NCBI GenBank assembly: GCA_029204225.1
Contig: CM055106.1
Location: forward strand, 3,499,954 to 3,563,953
From: Diphasiastrum complanatum
Taxonomy: Eukaryota; Streptophyta; Lycopodiopsida; Lycopodiales; Lycopodiaceae
DNA length: 64,000 bases
Direction: 5' to 3'
Shown here in pieces: positions 32,101 to 43,360 of this stretch (its first letter is position 1; each line of letters opens with the position of its first letter). The notes beneath the pieces are model-generated. The model searched no databases. It was not told the origin of the DNA and saw only the letters and a list, made by a program, of their open reading frames with translations. The position numbers and the translations under genes are program-made.

Positions 32101-32910
32101 TGTGCAAAAAGTACAAAAAGGACCAAGAGTGGATCCTAATCTGATCCTCATGAGGGATTGGTTGTCAGATTACTTGATCTATTAATCTACTTCAGATTAA
32201 GATCAATCTAGATCAATTCTAGACACAAAATCCTAACAAGAACAATCATTAATTGAAGGTAAGCGTACTTTTTGGTTTCACATGTGTGAAACACTGTCTG
32301 AGTACGGACTCCAACCTGAAAATCAAGTACACAATGACAAAACCTCAAAACAATCAAAACAAATGTAGACAAATGGAGAGAATCACTCAAAATTGCTTCC
32401 AAAACCAAGATTGGTGTCTCGCACTGATTATGGCCAAATGTGGCTCTATATATACAATAGGTGGGAGCTCGTGGTACTGATCATCCCTCTGATCCCACAT
32501 GTGTGAAGGTGCTTTGTCATATGATGATTCATCATGCAAAACTGACACTTGGACAAAACCTTCTATTTTGAGCACTTTTGGTCTATTTTCCTTCTATATG
32601 GAGATCTACTTGGAAATCTTTTAGAACTCAAAATTCACCTACTTCAGCTTATTCCACATGTGTGAGCTGTCCTTTACACATGGGATATGACACATAACCA
32701 AAGGATGTGGCTCATGCAATCAATAGATTGATGCCATGTGTCATATGTCTAGAAAAACTAGAACTTGAATTAAATCATATGTACATCCTATATGATTATG
32801 GTACATGACAAGTACACTAGTTTCACACGTGGGAATAGGCTCCACACATGTGTGTTTATTTATATACAAGATTTTTGGCCTCTACCAAGCTTATTTTTGC
32901 ATTTTTCACA
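32101..32910 (-). repeat. Nested element 3' LTR, 810 bp
   Basis: In plus orientation TGTGCAAAAAGTAC to ATTTTTCACA. It lacks a 22-bp piece present in the partner LTR, deleted between two AACTAG repeats near 32757. Confidence 0.93.
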
Positions 32911-33036
32911 CATCTCCTCAAAAATCTAGCTTGATGGAAAACATGATGATCTTGAACTTGACTCCATGGGCTGAATTGGCCTTTGCTGGCTCAAAAGGTG
33001 TGAAGATCAGCCAATGAGCTTGATGTTGATCTGAAA

Positions 33037-33957
33037 TCACCATATCCATGATAGTGTTTCTTTGATGTTGACATCTTTGATGAACTTGAGAGCTTTGCAC
33101 CATCCTAGCATCTTCGAAATTGATTCCTTCCAAATTTCATGTAGATGCTTGACTTTGAGACTTTCTCCTTCTTCATGTGCATGCTCCTCCATGAGAAAAT
33201 AAAGATTTCTTCTTGACTTATTAGGATCACAAAGATCTAACATCATGTTACCATGATCTAGAGAATTAGACTTATCCAAATTGGCAAGACTATGCATGCT
33301 ATAATAACAAAGTGTTTGCATCATATCTTCATGCTTGTTTACCATGATAATCTCAGATCCAATGAGGCTAAATACTTCATTATGGAGATAAGTGTCTCTA
33401 GAAGATGATTCACTTACTCTCATAAAGAGTTTACAATTTGCCTCAATACAAGTTTTCAAACTATGAGTGAACAAATCACTTTTGATCTTACATGATTCAA
33501 GAGCATACATTTGATGAAATAACCATTTGCTTTCTAATTGATTTAAAATCAATTTCAACCTTTTAAGAACATCATCTATGTTCTCAAGAGAGACTTCATA
33601 CTCAACTAGTATGGCTTTACTCCAATTTTGAGATGCAATGATCTCACTAAAGCAAATTGATTTATCAAATGACATAGGAGAAGTAAGTATGAGATGTATA
33701 CCCATGAGGTATGCTCCTCTTTCCCTTGAAATGTGAGCCACATGGACTCAACCATGTTTCTTGAGATTCTTCTCAATCCTTGACATACTTGAACCTTGAG
33801 AAGGCTCCTTAAGATCCTCTTCATGATGCTCATTTTTTATGGAAATCCGAGACCTCCATGTCTCATAATGATCACAACAAGTATGACCATTCAATATGCA
33901 CTTCCTATGATTATCAAGATTACTTATGCTAGAAACATAAGTCCAAAAATACCACAA
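33037..33957 (-). pseudogene. Nested element interior, degenerate pol scraps
   Basis: Minus-strand frames here contain SEIIASQNWSKAILVEYEV, which resembles the copia integrase-RT linker and RT start (EEWIQAMDLEYQAL in copia-3). Nothing of the RT catalytic core follows. The remaining residues have no recognisable domain. Part of this region is a diverged duplicate of 34005-34330. The element's own enzymes are therefore absent. Confidence 0.55.
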
Positions 33958-34330
33958 CTTGGCATGATTTTTCCAATATTGAAATCAAAAGATATTTCCA
34001 TCTCAATAAGGCTAACTACTTGCTTATGGATATAAGGGTCCACTTTGGATGCTTCACTTATTCTCATAAGAAGTTTACAACTTGCCTTTAAGATTGAAAA
34101 CTTACAATTTTCATCTCTATGAATGAACACATCATTCATGATCTTATTGAAACCAAAAGATCCTACATTATGAAGATATTTCTATTTCCTTGACTTCATA
34201 ACTAATGTAAGCTTACAAGGAAAACATATTTTGCTATCTTTTAAGGCATCACACTCAACTAGCATTGCCTTAAGCCACCTTTGAGATACAAAAATCCCTT
34301 CAAAGCAAAATAGATCTTCATAAGTTGACA
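33361..34330. repeat. Diverged direct duplication, ~645-bp offset
   Basis: Sequence at 33361-33670 recurs in diverged form at 34003-34330: 'aat(g/a)aggctaa(a/c)tac', the 'ttcactta(c/t)tctcata' block and 'ttgagat(g/a)ca' occur in the same order with offsets of about 643-656 bp. The duplication lies inside the nested non-autonomous element and includes the pol-linker-like segment. Confidence 0.65.
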
Positions 34331-34916
34331 TGAGAGCATAAATGAAACTATTTTCATTTTGTGATTGATGCTCCTTATTCTTGATTGATTTCTCTTGGAT
34401 CATAACAATAAGTTTGAACTTATCTAAAGTTCCAAGCAAAATACTTTCCAAGGACATAAAATAAATCCAAGTTACTTTCATGAAAGTGACATCTATCTTT
34501 GCATCTTGAACCAAACAATGCACTTCCAAATGAAAACTTTTAAAACATTTGACATGTGTTGTGATGGACTCTTGAAGACAAATCTTGCAAGTCCTTGTGA
34601 GACTCCAAGCCTCATTCACCTTTCCACAAAGGAAACACCTTTCCTTGGACTTGTCCTTCTTGTATTTGCATTTCGAACTTGAAGCTCCATCCTTCACCTC
34701 GGACCCCTTGCTTTGGTTCTCCTTGGATGGATTGGTCTTCTTTTTGTAGCATCTTGAGAAAATATATCCTCCCTTGTCACAAAGGTTGCACTTAGGATCC
34801 TTTCTTTCCTTCAATAGGATGCCACCTATTGATACTATGTGAATAAAAACCTGTGATATGATTCTACAAATGTAATTTGTGACTCTCAAGAGACTAGATT
34901 TGAACATCTTCAACAA
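34182..34916 (-). pseudogene. Nested element gag-like frame, zinc knuckles
   Basis: A 244-codon minus-strand frame with CNLCDKGGYIFSRCYKKK, a CCHC-like knuckle with Gly/Tyr instead of His, and a second partial one, CFLCGKVNEAW, after a Lys/Ser-rich linker. This resembles the C-terminal third of the copia gag. After about residue 105 it turns into unrelated sequence ending with FVSQRWLKAMLVECDAL, another copy of the pol-linker scrap. No capsid region is found upstream. Confidence 0.65.
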
Positions 34917-36503
34917 TCTAGAAGGATCTACAAAAGATCTAACTCACAAACCTAAGAATCAATTTTCACACTAATGACTAGTCACTTGGAAACTTTGCTT
35001 TGATCACTAAGAAAAAAGCACACAATCTTTGAATCAAATCACAAAAGAAATCAGATCCAATCTCCTATTGGACCCATCAAATACCAACTTTTTTTTTTCT
35101 TTTGAAAGTTGAAATGGATATGAAAAGATTTGACACCTAGATTTTCCTTTTCACTTGACTAGTTCTCTCAACACTTGAGATTCTTGAACAAAAGATGGGT
35201 TTTGTTTCAAAACACAAGAAAATCAAACTTAATCACTTCTATTGGACTCACTCTTGACCCAAATAATCTCACTCTTGAGATTTAGAATGAATTTGATTTG
35301 ATTTGAAAACAAACTATACCATCAATTTTTCACAAAGCTTAAAAATTAGACAACTAGAGATTCACAAAGATCTCAACCATGCATGAATACTCAAATATGG
35401 ACTCCTCCTTATTCTAGACATCCAATGGGATCACAAATTGACCCTCACATTCTCACAAAGAAATTTGAATAGAACTAATTTGAGTTTCATGCATTCTATG
35501 TCAATTTTTGCTCAACAAATTGAATTCAATCACTCCTATTGGATTCCACCAATTACTCTACTTTTTAAGACTTGGAATGAAATTCAAAATCAAAAGTTGT
35601 GATTTTTCTCACTAAGATATTGTGCTTCAAAGAGCTAATACCACTTAGAAAGATTTGATCACCTAGGAGAAGACAAATTCTTCACCTATAACAACACATA
35701 ATGAGCTTCTAGATCTTGCCCTCTACAAAGGAAGGAACTCTTAGAAAATTGGATCTCTCTCTACACATTTGCCATAGACACCTTAATGACTCTTTTCAAA
35801 CCTTACAATCACTCAAACAAATTGAGTAGGGTTGAACAATGTGACTTGGATCTCAATCTCTTTTCTAGAACTCTCAATTTAAGCCAATCTATGTCAAATT
35901 CTACAAAAAATTTGCATTGATGCTCTATATGCACTAGAAACTCTCAAAGGTTTCACTTGGAGGACAGATCCAAGGATGTTTTCCAGCAAATTGATGCTTC
36001 TAAACTTGACCCTATCACTCTTGAACAAATCTAGAGTGATGGTACAATGGATTTCATAATCTCACCTTGCATATCACTCCTTAATCTATAATTTTTGGCA
36101 AAATCACTCTCAAGTTCAACATGCACTCAAAAAATCAGAGATAATCAATTAATGCACCTGATTCAAGCTTCAAATCTAATTTTTTGGCTGATCTAATCCA
36201 AGAACTAATCAAGGGATTAGATTCTCTATAGAAAATGCTTGATTTTGCACTAAAAATCACTCAAATTGGGTGTGTGAGTCAAATTGTACAAATTTTTGAA
36301 ATTTCTCAGTCAAAACCAGATTTGTACGGCCTCACACGTGTGAAAAAGGTTCCTACAGCCCACAACAAGTTCTGGTCCAAAAATTTTGAGAATATCTATC
36401 AAATCCAACTCGCTACCCAAATTTTGACTAGTTTCCAAAAAACTGCTAATTTTGGCTTTGATTTGGATTAATCCTATCAATTTCAACAAAATCTCTTGTA
36501 CTT
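34917..36503. other. Nested element leader and non-coding interior
   Basis: No coding region. The part next to the primer-binding site (about 36100-36500) is clearly similar to the copia-1 leader at 8620-9028, including 'gggtgtgtgagtcaaatt' and 'cccacaacaagttctggtcc'. The non-autonomous element therefore derives from the copia-1 lineage. Confidence 0.7.
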
Positions 36504-36516
36504 GGCTCTGATACCA
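36504..36516 (-). other. Nested element primer-binding site
   Basis: The minus strand reads TGGTATCAGAGCC beside the LTR start at 36517. It matches the initiator-Met tRNA complement. Confidence 0.92.
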
Positions 36517-37348
36517 TGTGGAAAAAGTACAAAAAGGACCAAGAGTGGATCCTAATCTGATCCTCAAGAGGGATTGGTTGTCAGATTACTTGATCTATTA
36601 ATCTACTTCAGATTAAGATCAATCTAGATCAATTCTAGACACAAAATCCTAACAAGAACAATCATTAATTGAAGGTAAGTGTACTTTCTGGTTTCACATG
36701 TGTGAAACACTATCTGAGTACGGACTCCAACCTGAAAATCAAGTACACATTGATAGAACCTCAAAACAATCAAAACAAATGTAGACAAATGGAGAGAATC
36801 ACTCAAAATTGCTTCCAAAACCAAGATTGGTGTCTCCCACTGATTATGGCCAAATGTGGCTCTATATATACAATAGGTGGGAGCTCGTGGTACTGATCAT
36901 CCCTCTGATCCCACATGTGTGAAGGTGCTTTGTCATATGATGATTCATCATGCAAAACTGACACTTGGACAAAACCTTCTATTTTGAGCACTTTTGGTCT
37001 ATTTTCCTTCTATATGGAGATCTACTTGGAAATCTTCTAGAACTCAAAATTCACCTACTTCAGCTTATTCCACATGTGTGAGCTGTCCTTTACACATGGG
37101 ATATGACACATAACCAAAGGATGTGGCTCATGCAATCAATAGATTGATGTCATGTGTCATATGTCTAGAAAACTAGTTTTTGGCCTTTTTAGCCACTAGA
37201 ACTTGAATTAAATCATATGTAAATCCTATATGATTATGGTACATGACAAGTACACTAGTTTCACACGTGGGAATAGGCTCCACACATGTGTGTTTATCTA
37301 TATACAAGATATTTGGCCTCTACCAAGCTTATTTTTGCATTTTTCACA
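36517..37348 (-). repeat. Nested element 5' LTR, 832 bp
   Basis: In plus orientation TGTGGAAAAAGTAC to ATTTTTCACA, followed by the TGTAC duplication. A minus-strand TATATATAG at about 36860 is a likely TATA box. Palindromic TTTCACATGTGTGAAA lies at about 36693. Confidence 0.93.
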
Positions 37349-37353
37349 TGTAC

Positions 37354-37770
37354 CATGGTCACTTACTAGCTCAAGTGGACAGCCATATCTTGTGATTATA
37401 AATTTGAATATGAATGCCGCGATAGTTTAGCATCATTTTGTTTCGTTGCTTCTGCCTCAACATTCTTTATAGCATAATCTGTTGCAACAAGAATATAACG
37501 ACACTTTGTATGTCAAGTCACAGGTTTGATTGGACCGACAAAGTCAATCCCCCACTTCTCAAATGGTGCAAGAGGCAAGATTGGTGTCAACGGCCAATTC
37601 ATTGCTTTTGTTGGCTTACCAGTTCTCTGACATGGATCACACGAATGAATATAATTTGATACATCCTTGAACATAGTTGGCCACCAGTACTTGGCAGTCA
37701 ATATCTTATTAATAGTGTTCTTTAAAGCAAAGTGTCCGCCAACATCCTCTTGAGTAGATGCGTAAGCGAA
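37354..37770 (-). pseudogene. gypsy-1 integrase, N-terminal part
   Basis: The minus strand carries the zinc finger (HFALKNTINKILTAKYWWP ... CDPCQRTGK), the first catalytic region GIDFVGPIKPV, and CRYILVATDYAIKNVEA. It reaches the second catalytic Asp in an SDHGT-like sequence at about 37354-37365, where the nested element interrupts it. Stops are present. The upstream neighbour should be RNase H but is RT. Confidence 0.85.
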
Positions 37771-38845
37771 GCAACAATAAAAGCATGATTTTGAATAAAT
37801 CTCCGATAATAGCCGACATGTCCTAAGAAGCTCTTAGTTCACGTAGATTGGTTGGTATTTGGAGATTCTTTATAAGTTCGACTTTATCTTTATCAACTTC
37901 TATTCCTCTATTTGATATTCTGTGTCCAAGTAAAATTCCTTCATTCACACCGAAAAAACATTTCTCTGGATGAACAAGTATTTCGACACGGTTGCAATGT
38001 AAGTTTCAGCTTCTGTAGATGTGTCTTTGTATCACTATATACATAGAAATCATCAATAAAAATCTCAAGAAGAGTTCTTAGGAAGGCAGCAAAACTAACA
38101 TCATGATTTGTTGAAAAGTCACTGGTGTGTTGCAAAGACCAAAGGGCATTTTGTTGTAGGCATAAGTGCCCTAATCCGTAGTGAATGTGGTCTTTGAACG
38201 ATCCTCCTTTCTCACTCCAACCTGATTATAACCAGAGAAACTATCACAGAAATTGTAATGCTCTTGACTAGCAACTTGATCTAAGATAGAATCAATGAAG
38301 GGCAGAGGATGATGATCCTTCCTTGTGGCAGCATTGAGCTTGCAGAAATCTTGGCATATTCATAATTTGCTAGTCTTCTGCTTCGGAACAACTATGGGTG
38401 AAACCCATTCACTACTTAAGACGGGATAGATAATACCTGCCTTAAGGTGCTTGTTGAGTTTGTCCTTAACCATGAAGGAGTACTTTGGATTGAGACAATA
38501 CTATCTTTGTCAAACAGGTTCAACATCTTCTTTAAGATCAATACGTTGCTCTCCAAATTCTGCAGGTATACCTTTCAAATCATCGAGCGACCAGACAAAA
38601 ACATCTTGATACTTCTTCAGCAATTCAGTAAATTCTGCTAATTCCAATTCTCCAAGTGACTTTGAAACATGCACAAATCTGCCAGGTGCAAGTTCAATTA
38701 GTTCAGTAGAATCTGGTAGAATGATAATTTTTATCATACTAGCCTTAGTATGGCCATGAATTTTGCACATGGTTGACTCCATAGATATATTCTTGTCATC
38801 AGTCTGGTCCTTGTTACCAAATTCATGTTCAGATTCGTCACTCAA
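37771..38845 (-). pseudogene. gypsy-1 reverse transcriptase
   Basis: The frames include the N-terminal RT part (FTELLKKYQDVFVWSLDDLKG), a region equivalent to the gypsy fingers, the catalytic FIDDFYVYSD (a Tyr-to-Phe start of the YIDD box) and the thumb-side EGILLGHRISNRGIEVDKDK ... IPTNLREL. It ends at an IQNHAF-like sequence, then jumps to integrase. Several stops and frameshifts (near 38135, 38510 and 37830) make it non-functional. Confidence 0.85.
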
Positions 38846-38878
38846 ATCATCAGACTCTTTCGAGTTCGTGTCTGCAAC

Positions 38879-39770
38879 TTAAATTTCTTTGTTCAGAACA
38901 TCCGCTTTAGCATTGCAGGCATCGAAGAATTCTTCTTCGTCAGTATTCTCATAACATTCAAAATATTGCACTTCGTCAAATGCATTGGAGAAAATATTTA
39001 AGGCATAAGAAGATTCTTCTGAGGTAAAATTGGTGTCAGACAAAGGAGTTTCGCCTTCATATTTGTCACGACTCCAGGTGATTATTTGTTCTGCTAGCTT
39101 ACCTCGATTATTGGTCTCACCAGTCTGAAATCTCAACTCTCTGGATTTCCAATGAACACTTGCGTTTGATTGATAAAGCCAAGGCCGTCCAATGAGCACA
39201 GAATAAGATTACAAACCAAGTGGTTTGATAACTATGAAATTCATTGTGAAAGGCTTGGCTTGAATGTAAACAGTAACATCCTTCAATTCTTCAACAAGTT
39301 TACGTCGCGTCGAATCAGCTAACTTTATATTTTGCTGTGTTGGTTGAATGTCAGTCAGCCCCAAAGCATGAGCTGTGTCTTCTGTTATTATGTTCATGTT
39401 GGAACCAGAGTCTATCGGCACTTTTTCAATCAAGCAACCAGCAATGGTAACATCAATTTCAGGTGCATCGAGATCTCCTAAATCGATAGACAATACACCA
39501 GCATCTGGTAAAGAAATTTTTTTCTTCTTTTTAGGGACATAAAGACCTTTCAGTTGCTTTCTGTAAAAAGTGTTATCTACCAATAATTGCTCTAAAGTGA
39601 TGTTCGGACGAAGAGATCCAATATCAGTCACTATGTCATAATCCTTCGTCTTTGATTTCGAGATTGGCTTGTCAATAACAGCACTAGACAATTTAGTCTT
39701 CGATATTTCATCGTCCCCTTCCTCGAACGTGACCACCTTCTCTACAGTAGCTGACTGAAGTTCAGTGTTG
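38879..39770 (-). pseudogene. gypsy-1 aspartic protease region
   Basis: The first frame ends with the protease: VTIAGCLIEKVPIDSGSNMN, with active-site DSG, and IITEDTAHALGL, KLADSTRRKL and FTMNFIVIKPLG. After a stop at about 39205 the next frame carries the flap-end LIGRPWLYQSNASVHWK and an acidic linker to RT. This is the retropepsin that would cut the gag-pol polyprotein. Confidence 0.85.
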
Positions 39771-39799
39771 ATAATTTATTTCGCTTTTGCTAAGATGTC

Positions 39800-41450
39800 T
39801 TTTGCAAATAATTTTGCAGCATTGTGGTCATAGTCGATGTCATCTCTAAAATCTTCAAGTTGGTTGTAGATTTGTTTGTCGACTTGTTAGAAGATTTCTT
39901 CTTCGAAGATTTTTTGCGCTTCGTTGAAGATTTCTATTCGGGTATCGAGGAGCCTTTGCTTCTCGTTGTGACTTTGAATATCTTTTCCACATCACTTGGC
40001 CAGACTGGTCTTCTGTCTTTGCCAATTTTCCTTCAATAATATCAATCCTCTGCACAACAACATCAGTCGAAGCTTTTGCTTTCGAGTCTGCAGCAGCTGG
40101 TGTTGCTACATACTGATATTTAGGTCGCGACTTCTGCAGCTGAGGGCAGTCAAGATACTTGTGGCCAAGATCCCTATAGGTCGAACATAACGGTACATAA
40201 CCAATCGACTTTCATGGCTGAGGACAGTCAAGTGAAAAATGTCCTGGCTCTCCACAGTTGTAACAGTTGCCCGACACTGGTTTAGTCCCGGTTTGTGACT
40301 TTATTGCTGGTCCAACAAATTCAGGAGGATTGTGTCTTCTTGGTGCGAACTTTGGTCTATCATGCTAGGCTGATGCTGTAGTACCCTGAACATAATTAGT
40401 AGTCGCATCATTTTGAAAAATGAAAAGCACCTCCTGGGCAGGATGTTCGATATATTTTACATTCACAGTGGTGCAGTCTTTCTAAGTATGTCCAGAAGTT
40501 CCACATTTCGTACACCACATTCCTGAGTTGGAAGAAGACGCTTTTGGTCTTTTGTCTACAACTTCAGAGATCTGCACTTTCAAATCATTAGACTTTTTAT
40601 TAAGATTAGCCATATTACTCTTCCAAAGCTTTTCAACTTTAAAAGTTGACTACTTATCCTCAATGGCTTTCGTGTCGTCCTTTCGTTTGGATCATCATTT
40701 TATCTCCTTTATCAGCTTCTGATTCTGATGAATCAATGCTTTCGGACTCTGAACTTGAAGAACTGGTACTTGAGTCAAAATCTGAATCATCATTGCTATC
40801 ACTAGAATCAATTTTGGACTTACGAGATCTTTTAGTTGAGTGTCACTTTTGTGCTATTTTTGAGGTCTCAAAGTTTTCAGCACTAGCTATTACTGCTGCT
40901 ATGGAGGTCATGTCTCCTTGTCTGCAATACTGATCAATCTCTGGTGGTAATCCAGCCAAAAACCATTCGATCTGCATATCAACGGGATATACACTGGTTA
41001 GTTTTCCTATAAGATTCTTAACCTTTCGGAGATTCTTTAGTCTTCTTATGAACATTGTCCATACGTCCGAGAATTCTAGGTTTATAACCAATTTCTCTGA
41101 ACTGGTTCAGAAATGCATCTTTCAGTAGTAACCAGGTTCCTACATGGCCTGGTTCAACTTGACTGTACCATATGCTTGTCTGTTTTCTCAACAGACCAGG
41201 GAAGATTTGCAGTTTGTCTACAGAAGTTCCTTCGTTATTTGCATTAGCGATTGACTCAAATTGCGAGACATAGCTATCTACATTATCTGAAGTAGTCCCT
41301 TTAAAATAATCGTACTTAATTTTTGAGATAGAGATGAACGTGCAGCAGGACCCTCCATACCGAAGCTAATTAGGAGTTCAAGTAACTGGGCTGTGATCTC
41401 GTTGAAATTTCTTCGACTCACACTCTCACTTTGTCTTCGTAAAAATTTCT
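39800..41450 (-). pseudogene. gypsy-1 gag with three zinc knuckles
   Basis: The capsid part (41450-40850) reads NVDSYVSQFESIANANNEG, LQIFPGLLRKQTSIWY and IEWFLAGLPPEID, a standard gypsy retrotransposon gag layout. Downstream are CTKCGTSGHT-KDC, CYNCGEPGHFSLDC and CSTYRDLGHKYLDC, three CCHC knuckles (the last with Tyr for the second Cys position). A charged linker leads to the protease. Stops occur in each part. A 5' LTR was not found to its right. Confidence 0.8.
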
Positions 41451-42103
41451 TCTAAGCTTATAGTATCATTCTAATCAAGATTCTCTATCTGACATACAAT
41501 GAAAATGGAGATGGATGTGTCAGTTTTCTTATGAACACAAACTGTGAAAGGGATGTTGACCTTTGTAGTCACGATACGTAAACTCTAGATGAAAGGAATA
41601 CACACTTCCTAAAACCATCTTTGGGAAATGAAGGAATCACACCTACTCTACGAGTATATAGCAACATGTGAGTATTCAACATAAGGGGTCATGTGATAGC
41701 ATCAAGAAAATTATTGGGTATAAAGAGAAATGAATTGGAGAGAGTGGAATGTTCTAAAAGTTCAATAAAATCTATGACAAGTAGGAAAGACACACACCTT
41801 CTAGAGTTGTTGAGAACCTCAAAGCATCCACCCTGGCCGAGAGGGAGTCTTTGCCACTAGAACAGTACCACAACATATCATCATACAGTGAGATAAAGGG
41901 CCGAAACATCAAGGGCATGACAGATGAGTGCCGACCATGGCGATATTGTCCTATACTTCGTTAGTGTTAGTGGTGAATAGAGTTAGGGAGGAAGTAGGAA
42001 ACTAACTAAATTTAGCATCTATGCATAGTTAGGTACCTATCCAGTGATCTAACCCTTGGTGACAGGTGGGAGGGCTATAATACGCAAGATCTTTGACCCT
42101 ACA
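41451..42103 (+). other. Region containing the gypsy-2 5' LTR end
   Basis: The sequence just before the tRNA-Asp primer-binding site must be the end of a plus-strand LTR; it ends GACCCTACA at 42103. The LTR start is not determinable without a second copy. Nothing coding is seen between 41451 and 42103. Confidence 0.55.
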
Positions 42104-42104
42104 G

Positions 42105-42121
42105 TGGCGCCGTTGCCGGGG
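42105..42121 (+). other. gypsy-2 primer-binding site, tRNA-Asp
   Basis: TGGCGCCGTTGCCGGGG complements the 3' end of plant tRNA-Asp (CCCCGGCAACGGCG plus CCA). This primer site is typical of a set of plant Ty3/gypsy lineages and differs from the Met site used by every copia element here. Confidence 0.9.
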
Positions 42122-42759
42122 ATAGGTTTTCACTAGCTAGTTTAGCTGCATTTTAGCTATTTTCTTTCTTTTTAGAGTAGTTTTAGGTAGATTTTTGGGT
42201 GTCTAGAGTTAGTTTTCTATATTTTTTTTTGTGTTTGGACTGTTCATAGCTAGCGGAGGAGGTGTGAGAGGGTAGAGGAGGCCCTGAACAGCCTCTAAGG
42301 TTTTGAAACCCAAACCAACCAGCCAAAAAACCCAAAAAAACACACCAATCTGCAATTTTGGAGGGAAAAAGAGCCTAAAATCTTATCAAATTTTTATATC
42401 TCCAGAACCAATGTGAATTAACTCTTGCATGATTGGTAGCAGCTCCAAGGTACTGTCCCAGACTTGCATAGAAGCCTGCGAGAGTTAATTCCAAGCAGAT
42501 TGTAAAAATCAGAGAAAAATCATAAAAAATTCAAAAAGCCCTTGATAAAATCCAAAAAAATTCAAATCTTCATAAGAACTCTCACAGAGCCCTCTGAAGT
42601 TCCATCTCAGTGAGAGCAGGATACAGAGAAGCTTGCGAGAGTTAGTTTGATGTCTAAGTCCTTAGTGAGAGTTCCCAGTGAAAAAAAGACGGGAAAGTAC
42701 CAGTGAACCCTCACAGACAGCAAAATTTTTAGTTCCAGTGGTCAAGAACTCTCGTAGAG

Positions 42760-43360
42760 GATTCTAAAGTTCTGATGCCATCAGGGAAGAGGATGAGGGA
42801 TCTAACGACGAATATCCATCCACCCACACCCCTACTCCCTCGTTAGCATCATCATCATCAAACGTATCTGCTCTATCCACAGAACTGTTGTTGGAGCAAA
42901 TGACAAAATTACACAAATAGCAGATGGAGCAACTTAGCGCAGTTTGACCAAAAACTGAAAGTCTTATAGGGAGCTGTAGCATTAATGCCACATCAACCGG
43001 AACCAAACCAGCTGCAGTATCCAAGACGGGAAAATGTATAGTGTTCAGGGTGCACGCAAAACCATACAAAGAATGAGTGTCCAGTCCTAAAGCAAAATCT
43101 GAGACTGATACATAGATTCTGCGATCTGTGCAATGCAACATCTCACGATATCGCATTTTGCCCATTTAACCCCCGGATCATTCAACAGAAAAGAAGTCCT
43201 TATCAGATTTCTTATCCTTACCACCAAGGGGCACCCAACGCGGCACCAAGGTACGGCGCACCGAATCAACAACAGCGTATGGCCTTACTTGCACCACCAG
43301 GGCCAGCCAATCAACAAGTGGCCCATGTAAACCTGACAGTAGCGGAACCAGAGATGCAAA
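42760..43360 (+). pseudogene. gypsy-2 gag N-terminal fragment
   Basis: Plus-strand frames read IREEDEGSNDEYPSTHTP followed by a Ser-rich stretch and LSTELLLEQMTKLHK, then after stops RYGAPNQQQRMALLAPPG and QQVAHVNLTVAEPEM. The composition (acidic, then Gln/Pro-rich) suits a gypsy gag leader region, but no capsid or zinc knuckle is present. It is cut at about 43360 by copia-4 sequence in the opposite orientation. The 640-bp stretch from the primer site to 42760 is untranslated leader. Confidence 0.5.

Larger units (their letters stand above)
32101..37348 (-). mobile_element. Nested non-autonomous LTR element (LTR-A family)
   Basis: A 5248-bp minus-strand element with LTRs at 32101-32910 and 36517-37348, an initiator-Met primer-binding site at 36504-36516 and a GAGGAG polypurine tract beside 32910. 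It is flanked by a perfect 5-bp duplication, TGTAC (32096-32100 and 37349-37353). The interior has a zinc-knuckle gag remnant and short pol-linker scraps but no protease, integrase or RT. The LTRs are about 98% identical by eye apart from one 22-bp deletion, so it moved recently and must have used enzymes in trans. Confidence 0.95.
31571..41450 (-). mobile_element. gypsy-1, Ty3/gypsy element, nested and deleted
   Basis: A minus-strand gypsy element with gag, zinc knuckles, protease, RT and integrase in order (right to left). The RNase H domain is missing between RT and integrase near 37770, and the integrase core is split by the LTR element at 32101-37348. Stops interrupt all domains. LTRs could not be located by eye, so the outer limits are those of the recognisable coding regions. 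Confidence 0.85.

Noticed and set aside
34182-34916. Intact gag gene of the nested element
   Set aside because: The knuckle lacks its His, the capsid region is absent and half of the frame is unrelated scrap.
42105-42121. Possible tRNA-Asp gene fragment
   Set aside because: Only the 3' complement is present, placed right after an LTR end; it is a primer-binding site.
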